NCBI GenBank assembly: GCA_041441455.1
Contig: JASDTB010000045.1
Coordinates: forward strand, 13,682-77,681
Length of the DNA: 64,000 bases
Direction: 5' to 3'
From: JAFIHK01 sp041441455
Lineage (GTDB): Bacteria; Bacteroidota; Bacteroidia; Bacteroidales; UBA932
The translations under genes were made by a program, and so were the position numbers. Below the pieces are notes generated by a model. The model was given only the letters and a program-made list of their open reading frames with translations. It had not been told where the DNA came from and searched no databases. This document shows, piece after piece, positions 1-8,759 of this stretch (position 1 is the first letter of the stretch; the number at the start of each line of letters is the position of its first letter).

Positions 1-379
1 TCAGACCAGATACACCTGCACACTCTGCTGTTCTTGCAATTGCTCCAAAATTTCTAACATCACTTACTCCATCTAAAAGAAGTAATAGAGGTGTCTCACT
101 CTTTTTAAATGCTCTAGCAACCATATCCTCCAACTCAATGTAATCTAATTGAGGCAGGTACGCTACAACACCTTGATGTTTCCCTCTTGTTATACCATTA
201 AGCTTTTCTATTGGAACAAACTGAAAAGGGATCTCCTTTTCTTGAAGTTTCTCTAGCATCTCTCTAAAAAGAGGACCATCCATCCCTTTTTTGAAAAGCA
301 CCTTTTCTATTTTTCTGTCATCTGCTATCGCTTCCAATACTGGATGCATTCCAAACAGATAGTTTTGTCTCTCTTCCAT
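1..379 (-). CDS. rlmB: 23S rRNA 2'-O-ribose methyltransferase RlmB (SpoU family), 3' part missing
   Basis: Only the first 126 codons lie in the window; the gene runs off the left edge. The protein begins MEERQNYLFGMHPVLEAI, the usual start of the SpoU substrate-binding domain. It continues through GITRGKHQGVVAYLP and reaches the first SPOUT motif, LLLLDGVSDVRNFGAIARTA, where the SAM-binding knot starts. The family methylates the ribose of G2251 in 23S rRNA. The start at 379 is one base past the stop of the ABC-F gene (381), so the two are co-transcribed. The specific target (RlmB rather than another SpoU member) is inferred from the N-terminal domain. Confidence 0.88.
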   Translation of the reverse strand, partial: MEERQNYLFGMHPVLEAIADDRKIEKVLFKKGMDGPLFREMLEKLQEKEIPFQFVPIEKLNGITRGKHQGVVAYLPQLDYIELEDMVARAFKKSETPLLLLLDGVSDVRNFGAIARTAECAGVSGL

Positions 380-380
380 T

Positions 381-2330
381 TTAAAGTGTGTTAAGTCTCT
401 CCCATTCAGCGAACTGTTGATCGAGATCAGATTTTAATTTATTGTATTTCAGGATCATCTCTTGATAATTTGTAACCTTTGAGGGATCAGACATTATCTC
501 TTCGAGTTCAGCTACCTCTTTTTCCAATGTCTCTATCCTCTTTTCGCAATTATCAATTTGTGTTTTAATCTTTCGTTGTTGTCTCTCTATCTCCTTTTGT
601 TCTGTATATGAGAGATGTTTAATTTGCGTTTTATCGGTCTGTTTCTCTTTTTCTTGTGCACTCTCCTTAATCTTTTCGGCAATGATAGCTTCGTTCTTTC
701 TCTCAAGCTCACTTAAGTTCTCCATCTTTTTGCTATCCAAGAAATCCATTACTCCGCCTAAGTACTCTTTAACTTTACCATCACGAAATTCATAGATCTT
801 ATCAACTAAACCGTCTAAAAAGTCTCTATCGTGTGATACAACAATCAAAGTGCCATCATAGTTTGCCAATGCCTGTTTAAGAACATCTTTAGACCTGATA
901 TCCATATGGTTAGTTGGCTCGTCGAGGGCGAGTAGATTATATGGGTTTAATATAAGTTTTGCCATTGCTAATCTAGCTCTCTCCCCTCCACTTAAGACAG
1001 CGACCTTTTTATCAATGTCCTCTCCTCTGAATAAAAATGCTCCGAGAATATCTCTTAGTTTTGTCCGAATATCTCCAACTGCAATCTTATCAAGGGTATC
1101 GTATACTGTGTCATTTTTATCCAATAAATCCTCTTGGTTTTGAGCATAGTAACCTAATGCGACATTGTGCCCAGTCTCTACAGTCCCTTCGGTGTTTTCT
1201 AACTCTTTTACAATGATTCTCATCATTGTTGTCTTCCCCTCTCCGTTACGCCCTACAAAAGCAACTTTTTCTCCTCTTTCAATCGTGATCTCTGCATTTC
1301 TGAAGATGTTCTTCTCTCCAAAACTCATCCCGACACTCTTACCTCTTACAGCGACTTGTCCCGAACGTGGCGCGGGTGGAAATTTGATCGAAATCAGTGC
1401 TTTATCCTCTTCGTCAATCTCAATGCGATCTAACTTGTCTAACTGTTTGATTCGGGATTGTACTTGATTGGATTTTGTTGGTTTATATCTGAATTTCTCG
1501 ATAAACTCTTCTGTCTTCTCGATTAGTCTTTGTTGATTGTCGTATGCAGCACGTTGTTGCTCAATACGCTCTTTTCTAAGTACTAGGTATTGGGAATATG
1601 GTACTTTATAGTCGTACGCTTTACCAAGCATTAATTCAACGGTGCGTTTTGTTATGTTGTCTAGAAATTTTCTATCGTGGGAGATTAAAACGATGGCTCC
1701 CGGAAATTGTTGTAGGTAGTCTTCCAACCATTGAATAGACTCAATATCTAAGTGGTTTGTGGGCTCGTCTAGTAGTAGTAAGTCTGGCTTTCTAAGTAGA
1801 ACTTTTGCTAGCTCAATACGCATATTCCACCCTTGACTAAAAGTGGATGTCGGCCTGCTTAACTCCTCTCTTTTGAAACCTAATCCTAATAGAGTGCGCT
1901 CAGTCTCACCATAAATATTTTCGCTTTCGTAGATTCCTGCTTTATAGTGAAGATCATTCAGTTCTTCAATTAATTTATGATATGAGTCTGATTCGTAATC
2001 TTCTCTCTCTGCCAACTCTTGATTGATTTTATCAATTCTTGCATTCATGGCAAATACATGGGCAAACGCAGTTAAAGCTTCGTCTAGCACAGACTTGTCT
2101 TTTGCATGCTCCATTTGCTGTGGTAAATAACCAACATTTAATAATGATGGTCTAACAACCTGACCTGCTGATGGTTTATTTAATCCAACAATGATTTTTA
2201 GAAGTGTAGATTTTCCCGAACCATTCTTACCGACAAGTCCTATTCTATCTTTTTCACTGATGTGGAAGTTTATATCATTTATGAGCGTAAAACCTCCAAA
2301 AACGACTGACAAATTATTTATCGATATCAC
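381..2330 (-). CDS. ABC-F family ATPase (ribosome-associated, Uup/EttA-like)
   Basis: The 649-residue protein has two ABC domains and no membrane segments, the architecture of ABC-F translation factors. The first Walker A is GKNGSGKST (residues 34-42) with Walker B LLLLDEPTNHLD. The second Walker A is GRNGEGKTT (about residue 358) with Walker B LLALDEPTNHMD. The second signature SGGERARLAMAKL is canonical, while the first, FSQGWNMRIELAK, is divergent, as is common in this family. A charged linker separates the domains and a C-terminal coiled coil (about 555-645) suggests the Uup subgroup. The start overlaps tatC by 17 bases, so it belongs to the valS-tat-rlmB operon. Whether it acts on ribosomes generally or confers drug resistance cannot be decided; the housekeeping context favours the former. 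Confidence 0.9.
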   Translation of the reverse strand: MISINNLSVVFGGFTLINDINFHISEKDRIGLVGKNGSGKSTLLKIIVGLNKPSAGQVVRPSLLNVGYLPQQMEHAKDKSVLDEALTAFAHVFAMNARIDKINQELAEREDYESDSYHKLIEELNDLHYKAGIYESENIYGETERTLLGLGFKREELSRPTSTFSQGWNMRIELAKVLLRKPDLLLLDEPTNHLDIESIQWLEDYLQQFPGAIVLISHDRKFLDNITKRTVELMLGKAYDYKVPYSQYLVLRKERIEQQRAAYDNQQRLIEKTEEFIEKFRYKPTKSNQVQSRIKQLDKLDRIEIDEEDKALISIKFPPAPRSGQVAVRGKSVGMSFGEKNIFRNAEITIERGEKVAFVGRNGEGKTTMMRIIVKELENTEGTVETGHNVALGYYAQNQEDLLDKNDTVYDTLDKIAVGDIRTKLRDILGAFLFRGEDIDKKVAVLSGGERARLAMAKLILNPYNLLALDEPTNHMDIRSKDVLKQALANYDGTLIVVSHDRDFLDGLVDKIYEFRDGKVKEYLGGVMDFLDSKKMENLSELERKNEAIIAEKIKESAQEKEKQTDKTQIKHLSYTEQKEIERQQRKIKTQIDNCEKRIETLEKEVAELEEIMSDPSKVTNYQEMILKYNKLKSDLDQQFAEWERLNTL

Positions 2331-3096
2331 GGCAAACTAGAATACTAAATTCATAAAGCATGTAGAGCGGCATTCCGACTACAAAAAGGGTAAATGCATC
2401 GCCGCTCGGGGTAATTATTGCTGCAATAATAATAAGAATGACAAAAGCATGTTTTCGGTACTTCTTTAGAAGTGATTTTGTTATTATACCTAGCCTAGAC
2501 AAAATCGCAGCCAAGGCAGGCATTTCAAATACTACTCCCATGATGAGAATCAACCATGTGAACATCGAAATGTATGATTGTAATGAGATCTGATTCACCA
2601 CCCAATCACTTACTTGATATGTTCCTAAAAATCTAACAGTCAATGGAAATACAAAGTAATATCCAGTTAGTACTCCTAAAAAGAATAGTACTGAGGCAAA
2701 TGCAAAGGCTCTTGTTACAGCTTTTTTCTCTGAAGCATAGAGCCCTGGTTTTACAAAAAGCCAAAACTGATATAAGATGTATGGAACTGAAAGAATTACA
2801 GCCAATGTCAATGATACACTTACGTGAGTGAAGAATTGAGCCGATAACTCTATGTTTATCAGGTTTAAACGAAATGGTTCAGGTGCCATTTCTGGAACAT
2901 TGAAGAAATTTGCTGCGGCAGCAAACCATTTATAAAGAGCAAAATCTGAGTTTATCGGGGCAAAAATAATCTTATCGAAAACAAACGATTTGTTTAAGAA
3001 TATGATTACAAGGAGTACAAACACAACAATAGCCGACCTGAAAAGTACTCTTCTCAGCTCGTCTAAATGTTCCCAAAATGTCATCTCTCCCGACAT
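2314..3096 (-). CDS. tatC: Sec-independent translocase subunit TatC
   Basis: TatC is the receptor core of the twin-arginine translocase in the inner membrane and binds signal peptides of folded cargo. The 260-residue protein starts with the cytoplasmic signature TFWEHLDELRRVL, and six hydrophobic segments follow. The periplasmic loop after the first helix is longer than in E. coli TatC and contains the stretch around YKWFAAAANFF. The C-terminal helix pair carries ITPSGDAFTLFVVGMPLYML. It lies 22 bases after tatA and overlaps the ABC-F gene. No tatB was seen, fitting a minimal TatAC system. Confidence 0.95.
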   Translation of the reverse strand: MSGEMTFWEHLDELRRVLFRSAIVVFVLLVIIFLNKSFVFDKIIFAPINSDFALYKWFAAAANFFNVPEMAPEPFRLNLINIELSAQFFTHVSVSLTLAVILSVPYILYQFWLFVKPGLYASEKKAVTRAFAFASVLFFLGVLTGYYFVFPLTVRFLGTYQVSDWVVNQISLQSYISMFTWLILIMGVVFEMPALAAILSRLGIITKSLLKKYRKHAFVILIIIAAIITPSGDAFTLFVVGMPLYMLYEFSILVCRDIDK

Positions 3097-3118
3097 ACCC
3101 TTTTCTCTTTTTTAATCT

Positions 3119-3328
3119 TTACTTTTGATCTTTGTTTTCAGGAGTGTTGTTTGTCTCTTTGGCATCTTCTTCGATACCTTTCATTCCATCTTTAAAGCTT
3201 TTTACACCTTTACCGATTCCTTTCATAAGTTCAGGAATTTTCTTACCTCCAAATAATAGAAGGACTAAGAATGCGATAATAATGATCTCTGGTGCACCGA
3301 GACTTCCGAATAGAAGAAAATTATTCAT
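3119..3328 (-). CDS. tatA: Twin-arginine translocase pore subunit TatA
   Basis: The 69-residue protein has one N-terminal transmembrane helix (about residues 12-27), then the hinge motif FGGKKIPEL and an amphipathic helix MKGIGKGVKSFKDGMKGI, ending in a charged tail. This is the TatA/E plan. TatA oligomers form or thin the membrane for passage of folded proteins recruited by TatC. It sits directly upstream of tatC and 12 bases after the thioesterase gene. With no separate TatB in the window, it may serve both A and B roles. Confidence 0.94.
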   Translation of the reverse strand: MNNFLLFGSLGAPEIIIIAFLVLLLFGGKKIPELMKGIGKGVKSFKDGMKGIEEDAKETNNTPENKDQK

Positions 3329-3340
3329 ATTGTGTCTGTT

Positions 3341-3754
3341 TTATTGTTCATTAAAATATGGCTGGAACTTAGTTACGATACTTTGAGGAGCTCTTGTTGG
3401 GCGTCTTGTATCGGAATGTATAAATCCCAAAGTAACATTTCCATAGCAAACTACCTCGTCTGCTGTGTTGTAAATCGTTGTGTCTATTTTTATTTTTGCT
3501 TTTGGCATTTCAGAAATTGTACTTACAAGTCTTAGTCTGTCTCCATTTTTTGCAGGTATCTTATAGACGCAGTTTACAGATACAACAGGCATCATTATTC
3601 CAGCAGCTTCAATTGCTGTAATTGGAATTCCTAACTTTATGAGGGCATCATTCCTTCCACATTCGAAATATCGAATATAGTTAGAGTGATGAACAATCCC
3701 CATAAGATCAGTCTCATAATACCTTACATCAAGAAATGTCTCTGAAGTAAACAT
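3341..3754 (-). CDS. Acyl-CoA thioesterase, YbgC/4HBT hot-dog fold
   Basis: The 137-residue protein is the usual size for a single hot-dog domain. The motif YYETDLMGIVHHSNYIRYFE (residues 12-31) matches the 4-hydroxybenzoyl-CoA thioesterase/YbgC active-site helix, with the Asp that serves as nucleophile or base. It should hydrolyse short or medium acyl-CoA or acyl-ACP thioesters in the cytoplasm. It lies 6 bases after valS and 12 before tatA. The natural substrate cannot be told from sequence. Confidence 0.85.
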   Translation of the reverse strand: MFTSETFLDVRYYETDLMGIVHHSNYIRYFECGRNDALIKLGIPITAIEAAGIMMPVVSVNCVYKIPAKNGDRLRLVSTISEMPKAKIKIDTTIYNTADEVVCYGNVTLGFIHSDTRRPTRAPQSIVTKFQPYFNEQ

Positions 3755-3760
3755 TGTTCT

Positions 3761-6406
3761 TTATTTTAAAAGGTCCTCTTTTAATTGGTTAAGTTTTGCA
3801 ATCTTAGTTTCAGCATCACTCTTTTTCTTATTCTCCATATCCACCACTGCTTTTGGAGCACTGCTGACAAATTTTTCATTAGACAGCTTTTTCATTACAG
3901 AAGTTAAAAATCCCTCTAAATGTTTTAATTCTGCCTCAATTTTTGCAATCTCTTCCTCTTTATTAACTAAGTTTCCTAGTGGTACAAAAAATTCTGTTGT
4001 TCCCACCATGAAAGATGATCCAGACATCTCTTCGCTTTTAGCAGAATAGTCCGAAACTTCGGAGATATTCGCTATTTTTTTGTAGATAGAGGACATAGAC
4101 AAATCATTATCTCCTTTTATGAATAGTGCCAGAGGCTCTTTTGGTGATATGTTTTTTGACTGTCTAATACTTCTAATTGTTACAATTGCGCTCTTCGCCT
4201 CTTCGAACATCTTTATAAACTCCTCTGAATAAACGTTTGCTTTTGGCTGTTGTTGCATCATTAAGCTCTCTCCCTCTTTGCGTTCTTCGATGTTATGCCA
4301 CAACTCTTCTGTAATAAATGGCATAAATGGATGAATGAGCTTTAATAGTTTATCAAAGAAAATATGAGTCTCTTCATATGTCTTTTTATCTATTATTCCA
4401 GCTCCTGGCTTGATAATTTCTAGGTACCATGCACAGAAATCATCCCAGAATAGCTTATAAATATGCATTAGAGCGTCTGAAAGTCTGAATTTTTCAAAAT
4501 GGTCGTCAATAATCTCTATAGATTGAGACAGTAATGAATCGAACCATTTAACTGCAATTGCAGAGTGTTCTGGCTGCGCAATAGATTCATCTATCGACCA
4601 TCCTCTTACTAGTCTGTAGGCATTCCATATTTTGTTAGAGAAGTTTCTTCCTTGCTCTACCTGACTCTCATCAAACAATATGTCATTACCTGCACTGCTG
4701 CATAATAACATTCCCAGTCTTACTCCGTCTGCTCCAAATTGTTCAATTAACTTTAGAGGGTCAGGTGAGTTTCCTAGTGATTTCGACATCTTTCTTCCAA
4801 GTTTGTCTCGAACAGTTCCAGTCAGATAAACATTACGGAACGGAAGGTCTCCGCAGAATTCATGACCAGCCATAACCATTCTGGCAACCCAGAAAAATAG
4901 AATCTCAGGAGCTGTTACAAGGTCATTTGTTGGGTAATAGTAGGCAAGATCTTTATTTGGAGCCTTTTCTGGAAATCCAGGCTTAGAAGCATCAAACACA
5001 GATATTGGCCATAACCAAGATGAAAACCAGGTATCTAGTACATCTTCGTCTTGTCTCAATTGATCTATTGTAATTGAAGGATTTAGTTTTTTTGCCTCCT
5101 CTAACGCCGATTGAGCATTTGGAGCAACTACAAAATCACCATCAGGCAGATAGTAAGCTGGTATTCTTTGTCCCCACCATAATTGACGGGAGATACACCA
5201 ATCTCTTACATTTTCCATCCAGTGTTTGTAGGTGTTCTTGTATTTATCTGGAATCAGTTTGATTTTATCGCTTTCAACATATGCCAAAGCATCTTTAGCA
5301 GGTTCAGACATCTTTAAGAACCATTGCAGAGATAGTCTTGGTTCTATTACTGCGTTAGTCCTTTCAGAATAACCTACCTGAGATGTATAGTTCTCCTCTT
5401 TTTCAAAATTTCCAGCCTCTTGAAGCATCTTAACAATCTTTTTCCTTGCGATGAATCGATCTTCGCCAACAAGGATGATAGCTTTTTCATTTAATCTTGC
5501 ATAGCTGTCAAGAATGTCTATAACTGGTAATTTATGTCTCAATCCAATTTCGTAGTCATTTATGTCGTGAGCAGGTGTAATTTTCAAACAACCTGTTCCA
5601 AAATCAACAGAGACATAATCATCTTCGATAATCGGAATCTCTTTGTTTATAAGAGGAATAAGTACTTTTTTGCCTCTTAAATGAGAATACCTTTCATCCG
5701 AAGGATTAATGCAGACAGCTACGTCTGCCATAATTGTTTCAGGTCGAGTTGTCGCTACAATAATGTAATCGTTTGTAGCTTTTCCGTTCTCCGAAATAAA
5801 ATATCTTAAATAGTAGAATTTTGATGCAGTCTCTTTGTGAATAACCTCTTCGTCGCTTACCGCAGTCTGTCCCTCTGGATCCCAATTCACCATTCTTACA
5901 CCACGATAAATCCATCCTTTTTTATAAAAATGGACAAATGTGTTGATTACTCCTTCGCTTAAGTCAGGATCCATCGTAAATTTAGTTCTCTCCCAATCAC
6001 ACGATGCACCTAATTTTTTTAGTTGTTCAAGAATGATTCCTCCGTGCTTCTCTTTCCACTCCCAAGCATGTACTAAAAATTCGTCTCTTGTAAGCGAACT
6101 TTTCTCTATACCTTCTGCCTTTAACTTAGCAACAACTTTAGCCTCAGTTGCTATAGAAGCATGGTCAGTTCCCGGAACCCAACATGCATTCTTCCCTTTC
6201 ATCCTTGCCCTTCTGACTAAAACATCTTGAATTGTGTTGTTCAACATGTGACCCATATGCAAAACTCCAGTAACATTTGGTGGAGGAATTACAATTGTAT
6301 AGGGTTCTCTATTATCGGGTTCTGAATGAAAGAATCTGTTTTTCAACCAGTAAGAATACCATTTATCCTCTGTTTGCGAGGGGTCGTACTTTGCGGGAAT
6401 TTCCAT
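3761..6406 (-). CDS. valS: Valyl-tRNA synthetase
   Basis: The enzyme charges tRNA-Val. The 881-residue protein has the class I HIGH motif as HMGH (residues 50-53, in PPPNVTGVLHMGHMLNN) and the KMSKS loop in GRKMSKSLGN (about residue 537). Between them lies the editing domain, with TTRPETIMADVAV. The anticodon-binding domain contains HPFMPFITEELWHNI, and the C-terminus (about 815-881) is a coiled-coil arm with Lys/Glu heptads, as in bacterial ValRS. It is the first gene of the leftward operon and follows a clear promoter at 6439-6468. Confidence 0.97.
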   Translation of the reverse strand: MEIPAKYDPSQTEDKWYSYWLKNRFFHSEPDNREPYTIVIPPPNVTGVLHMGHMLNNTIQDVLVRRARMKGKNACWVPGTDHASIATEAKVVAKLKAEGIEKSSLTRDEFLVHAWEWKEKHGGIILEQLKKLGASCDWERTKFTMDPDLSEGVINTFVHFYKKGWIYRGVRMVNWDPEGQTAVSDEEVIHKETASKFYYLRYFISENGKATNDYIIVATTRPETIMADVAVCINPSDERYSHLRGKKVLIPLINKEIPIIEDDYVSVDFGTGCLKITPAHDINDYEIGLRHKLPVIDILDSYARLNEKAIILVGEDRFIARKKIVKMLQEAGNFEKEENYTSQVGYSERTNAVIEPRLSLQWFLKMSEPAKDALAYVESDKIKLIPDKYKNTYKHWMENVRDWCISRQLWWGQRIPAYYLPDGDFVVAPNAQSALEEAKKLNPSITIDQLRQDEDVLDTWFSSWLWPISVFDASKPGFPEKAPNKDLAYYYPTNDLVTAPEILFFWVARMVMAGHEFCGDLPFRNVYLTGTVRDKLGRKMSKSLGNSPDPLKLIEQFGADGVRLGMLLCSSAGNDILFDESQVEQGRNFSNKIWNAYRLVRGWSIDESIAQPEHSAIAVKWFDSLLSQSIEIIDDHFEKFRLSDALMHIYKLFWDDFCAWYLEIIKPGAGIIDKKTYEETHIFFDKLLKLIHPFMPFITEELWHNIEERKEGESLMMQQQPKANVYSEEFIKMFEEAKSAIVTIRSIRQSKNISPKEPLALFIKGDNDLSMSSIYKKIANISEVSDYSAKSEEMSGSSFMVGTTEFFVPLGNLVNKEEEIAKIEAELKHLEGFLTSVMKKLSNEKFVSSAPKAVVDMENKKKSDAETKIAKLNQLKEDLLK

Positions 6407-6438
6407 ATATTTCTTTGTGATAAAACAATTATAAACTG

Positions 6439-6468
6439 CAAAGTTAATTATTTTGAAAAGTTGGCAAA
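6439..6468 (-). promoter_or_regulatory. Bacteroidetes-type promoter for valS operon
   Basis: Read on the minus strand there is TTTG (6468-6465), an 18-base spacer, and TAACTTTG (6446-6439). This fits the Bacteroidetes sigma-factor consensus TTTG-N~19-TAnnTTTG. The valS ATG at 6406 would follow a leader of about 25-30 bases. It is one of the few promoters here with both elements recognisable. Confidence 0.65.
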
Positions 6469-6490
6469 ATTCGCATTACAGAAAAAATCT

Positions 6491-6498
6491 TATATTTG
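6491..6498 (+). promoter_or_regulatory. Promoter -7 element for DUF3467-etfBA operon
   Basis: TATATTTG matches the TAnnTTTG -7 consensus exactly and lies 26 bases before the ATG at 6525. No convincing -33 TTTG is present at the expected spacing. It is divergent from the valS promoter. Confidence 0.5.
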
Positions 6499-6524
6499 CA
6501 GAGTGTAATTATAACTTAAAACGT

Positions 6525-6830
6525 ATGACACCTGAAAATGAACTAAATATAGAACTTAGCAGCGAAGTGGCTCAAGGTTCTTACTCCAACATGGCAATTA
6601 TCACTCATTCGAGCAGTGAATTTATTCTTGACTTCATAAAGATGATGCCTGGGGTACCTAAACCACAAGTAACCAATAGAATAATCATGACAGCTGAGCA
6701 TGCTAAAAGATTGATGTTGGCGCTTGAGGATAATATTGCGAAGTTCGAAAATCAATATGGTGAAATAGAACTCCACTCAGAAAAGAATATCATTCCGATG
6801 GGGTTTGGTAATAATTCAGCAGAAGCATAA
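6525..6830 (+). CDS. DUF3467 family small protein
   Basis: The 101-residue protein starts MTPENELNIELSSEVAQG and contains GSYSNMAIITHSSSEFILDF and PQVTNRIIMTAEHAKRLMLA, the recognisable core of DUF3467, a family of unknown function common in Bacteroidetes. There is no signal peptide or membrane segment, so it is probably cytoplasmic. The start at 6525 was chosen because it follows the -7 element at 6491; an in-frame ATG at 6453 lies upstream of that promoter. It is 16 bases before etfB and probably co-transcribed, but no functional link is known. Confidence 0.8.
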   Translation: MTPENELNIELSSEVAQGSYSNMAIITHSSSEFILDFIKMMPGVPKPQVTNRIIMTAEHAKRLMLALEDNIAKFENQYGEIELHSEKNIIPMGFGNNSAEA

Positions 6831-6846
6831 TTTACTTAATAACAAT

Positions 6847-7722
6847 ATGACAAAAGCTTTTAAAATTGTTGTTCTGGCTAAACAAGTGCCAGATACCCGA
6901 AATGTGGGGAAGAATGCAATGAAGGAAGACGGAACGGTAAACCGTGCGGCCCTTCCGGCTATTTTTAATCCTGAGGATATGAATGCTCTTGAGCAAGCTT
7001 TGAGAATCAAAGATAAATTCCCTGGGTCCGAAGTTAAATTACTGACAATGGGCCCTTCCAGAGCTGCAGACATTATCAGAGAAGGCCTTTTCAGAGGTGC
7101 CGACGGTGGTGTTCTTCTAACTGACAGAAAATTTGCTGGAGCAGACACTCTTGCCACTTCATATGCTCTATCGATGGCAATTAGAAAAATGCAACCAGAT
7201 ATTATTATTGCTGGTCGTCAAGCTATCGATGGTGATACTGCTCAAGTAGGACCTCAAGTTGCAGAAAAACTTGATTACCCTCAAGTTACCTATGCCGAAG
7301 AGATTGTAGGATTTGAAAATGGCAAACTGATTATTAAAAGAAGACTCGAAAGAGGTGTTGAAGTTGTTAGCTCTCCAGTACCAGTTGTGATAACAGTACA
7401 CGCTACAGCTCCTGATTGCAGACCTAGAAACGCAAAACAACTTCTTAAATACAAATACGCTAGAACTTTGACAGAAGAGCAAGATAATGAGCACAACTCA
7501 TATTTGCCAATTTTAAGTCTAGATTACTTAAGAATTCCTGAATGGGGAGTGAATGACGTTGGAGGAGATGAGACAAGCTATGGACTTTCTGGCTCTCCTA
7601 CAAAAGTTAAAAAGATTGAAAACATCGTATTTCAAGCTAAAGAGTCTAAGAGACTTTCTGCATCAGAAGAGGATATCGACTCACTAATTAAAGAACTAAT
7701 TTCATCACATACAATCGGTTAA
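6847..7722 (+). CDS. etfB: Electron transfer flavoprotein beta subunit (FixA/bifurcating type)
   Basis: The 291-residue protein has the ETF-beta N-terminus IVVLAKQVPDTRNVG and the nucleotide-binding region IIAGRQAIDGDTAQVGPQVA. In canonical ETFs the corresponding motif is AIDDDxNQTG and binds AMP. The form AIDGDTAQVGP is that of FixA and of bifurcating ETFs, which bind a second FAD there. The ATG at 6847 was chosen because an earlier in-frame start (6805) would overlap the preceding gene and precede the conserved N-terminus. It forms an operon with etfA (16-base gap) and an acyl-CoA dehydrogenase. Confidence 0.93.
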   Translation: MTKAFKIVVLAKQVPDTRNVGKNAMKEDGTVNRAALPAIFNPEDMNALEQALRIKDKFPGSEVKLLTMGPSRAADIIREGLFRGADGGVLLTDRKFAGADTLATSYALSMAIRKMQPDIIIAGRQAIDGDTAQVGPQVAEKLDYPQVTYAEEIVGFENGKLIIKRRLERGVEVVSSPVPVVITVHATAPDCRPRNAKQLLKYKYARTLTEEQDNEHNSYLPILSLDYLRIPEWGVNDVGGDETSYGLSGSPTKVKKIENIVFQAKESKRLSASEEDIDSLIKELISSHTIG

Positions 7723-7738
7723 TAAAATCTGACAACAA

Positions 7739-8758
7739 ATGAACAATATTATAGTATTTATCGAGACAGACAACGGTAAGTTATGTGATGTCAGTCTTGA
7801 ACTAATGACTAAAGGGCGTCAACTTGCATCTGCGTTGAAATGCGATCTTGAGGCGCTTCTAATTGGTCACGAAGTATCATCTCTAAAAGAGGAACTTTAT
7901 CAGTATGGTGCTAAAAAAGTACATATTGCAGAAGATCCAAAGCTTGAGTATTTCCGTACCCTTCCATACGCAGCAATAACAATTAATTTGTTCAAACAAG
8001 AACAACCTCAAATTGCTCTTTTTGGTGCAACAAGTATTGGTAGAGACCTTGCTCCTCGCGTTTCAAGCGCTCTAAAAAGCGGTCTAACTGCAGACTGTAC
8101 TAGTTTAGAAATTGGAAATCATACCGATACTAAGTCTGGCAGAGAGTACAAAGATCTACTTTACCAAATCAGACCTGCTTTTGGAGGAAATATTATTGCA
8201 ACAATTATCAATCCTGATTGCAGACCTCAAATGGCAACAGTTAGAGAGGGTGTTATGAAAAAAGAGGCACTTTCTCATTATTCTGCTGGAGAGACAAATG
8301 TAATTGACGTAAACTCTATTCTCAGCGATACTGATTTAGTTGTAGAGATTATTGAAAGACATATCGAAGAGAAGAAAATCGATATTAAAGGTGCTCCAAT
8401 TATTGTTGCTGGTGGATTCGGAGTTGGTTCAAGAGAGAATTTTAAACTTGTTTTCGATCTAGCTAAGGTACTTGGTGCCGAAGTGGGTGCTTCTAGAGCA
8501 GCAGTTGATGCTGGCTTTGCTGATCATGCAAGACAAATCGGACAAACAGGAGTTACTGTACGTCCAAAACTTTTCATCTCTGTTGGTATATCTGGACAAA
8601 TCCAACATACTGCAGGTATGGATCAAGCTGCTATGATTATCTCAATCAACAACGACCCTAATGCGCCAATTCATCAACTTGCTGATTATGCAATTATTGG
8701 CGACCTTAATGAAATAGTACCTAAGATGATCAAATCGTACAAAAAAAACAGTAAATAA
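7739..8758 (+). CDS. etfA: Electron transfer flavoprotein alpha subunit
   Basis: The 339-residue protein has an N-terminal Rossmann-like half and a C-terminal FAD-binding half. The latter carries GASRAAVDAGFADHARQIGQ, GVTVRPKLFISVGISGQIQH and AMIISINNDPNAPI, the classic ETF-alpha FAD signature (about residues 255-320). It pairs with EtfB to pass electrons between acyl-CoA dehydrogenase and an acceptor. The stop is one base before the dehydrogenase start, so translation is probably coupled. Confidence 0.95.
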   Translation: MNNIIVFIETDNGKLCDVSLELMTKGRQLASALKCDLEALLIGHEVSSLKEELYQYGAKKVHIAEDPKLEYFRTLPYAAITINLFKQEQPQIALFGATSIGRDLAPRVSSALKSGLTADCTSLEIGNHTDTKSGREYKDLLYQIRPAFGGNIIATIINPDCRPQMATVREGVMKKEALSHYSAGETNVIDVNSILSDTDLVVEIIERHIEEKKIDIKGAPIIVAGGFGVGSRENFKLVFDLAKVLGAEVGASRAAVDAGFADHARQIGQTGVTVRPKLFISVGISGQIQHTAGMDQAAMIISINNDPNAPIHQLADYAIIGDLNEIVPKMIKSYKKNSK

Positions 8759-8759
8759 G

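Noticed and set aside
5940..6230. 96-codon open frame opposite valS
   Set aside because: Antisense shadow of the ValRS coding sequence with no promoter or recognisable domain.
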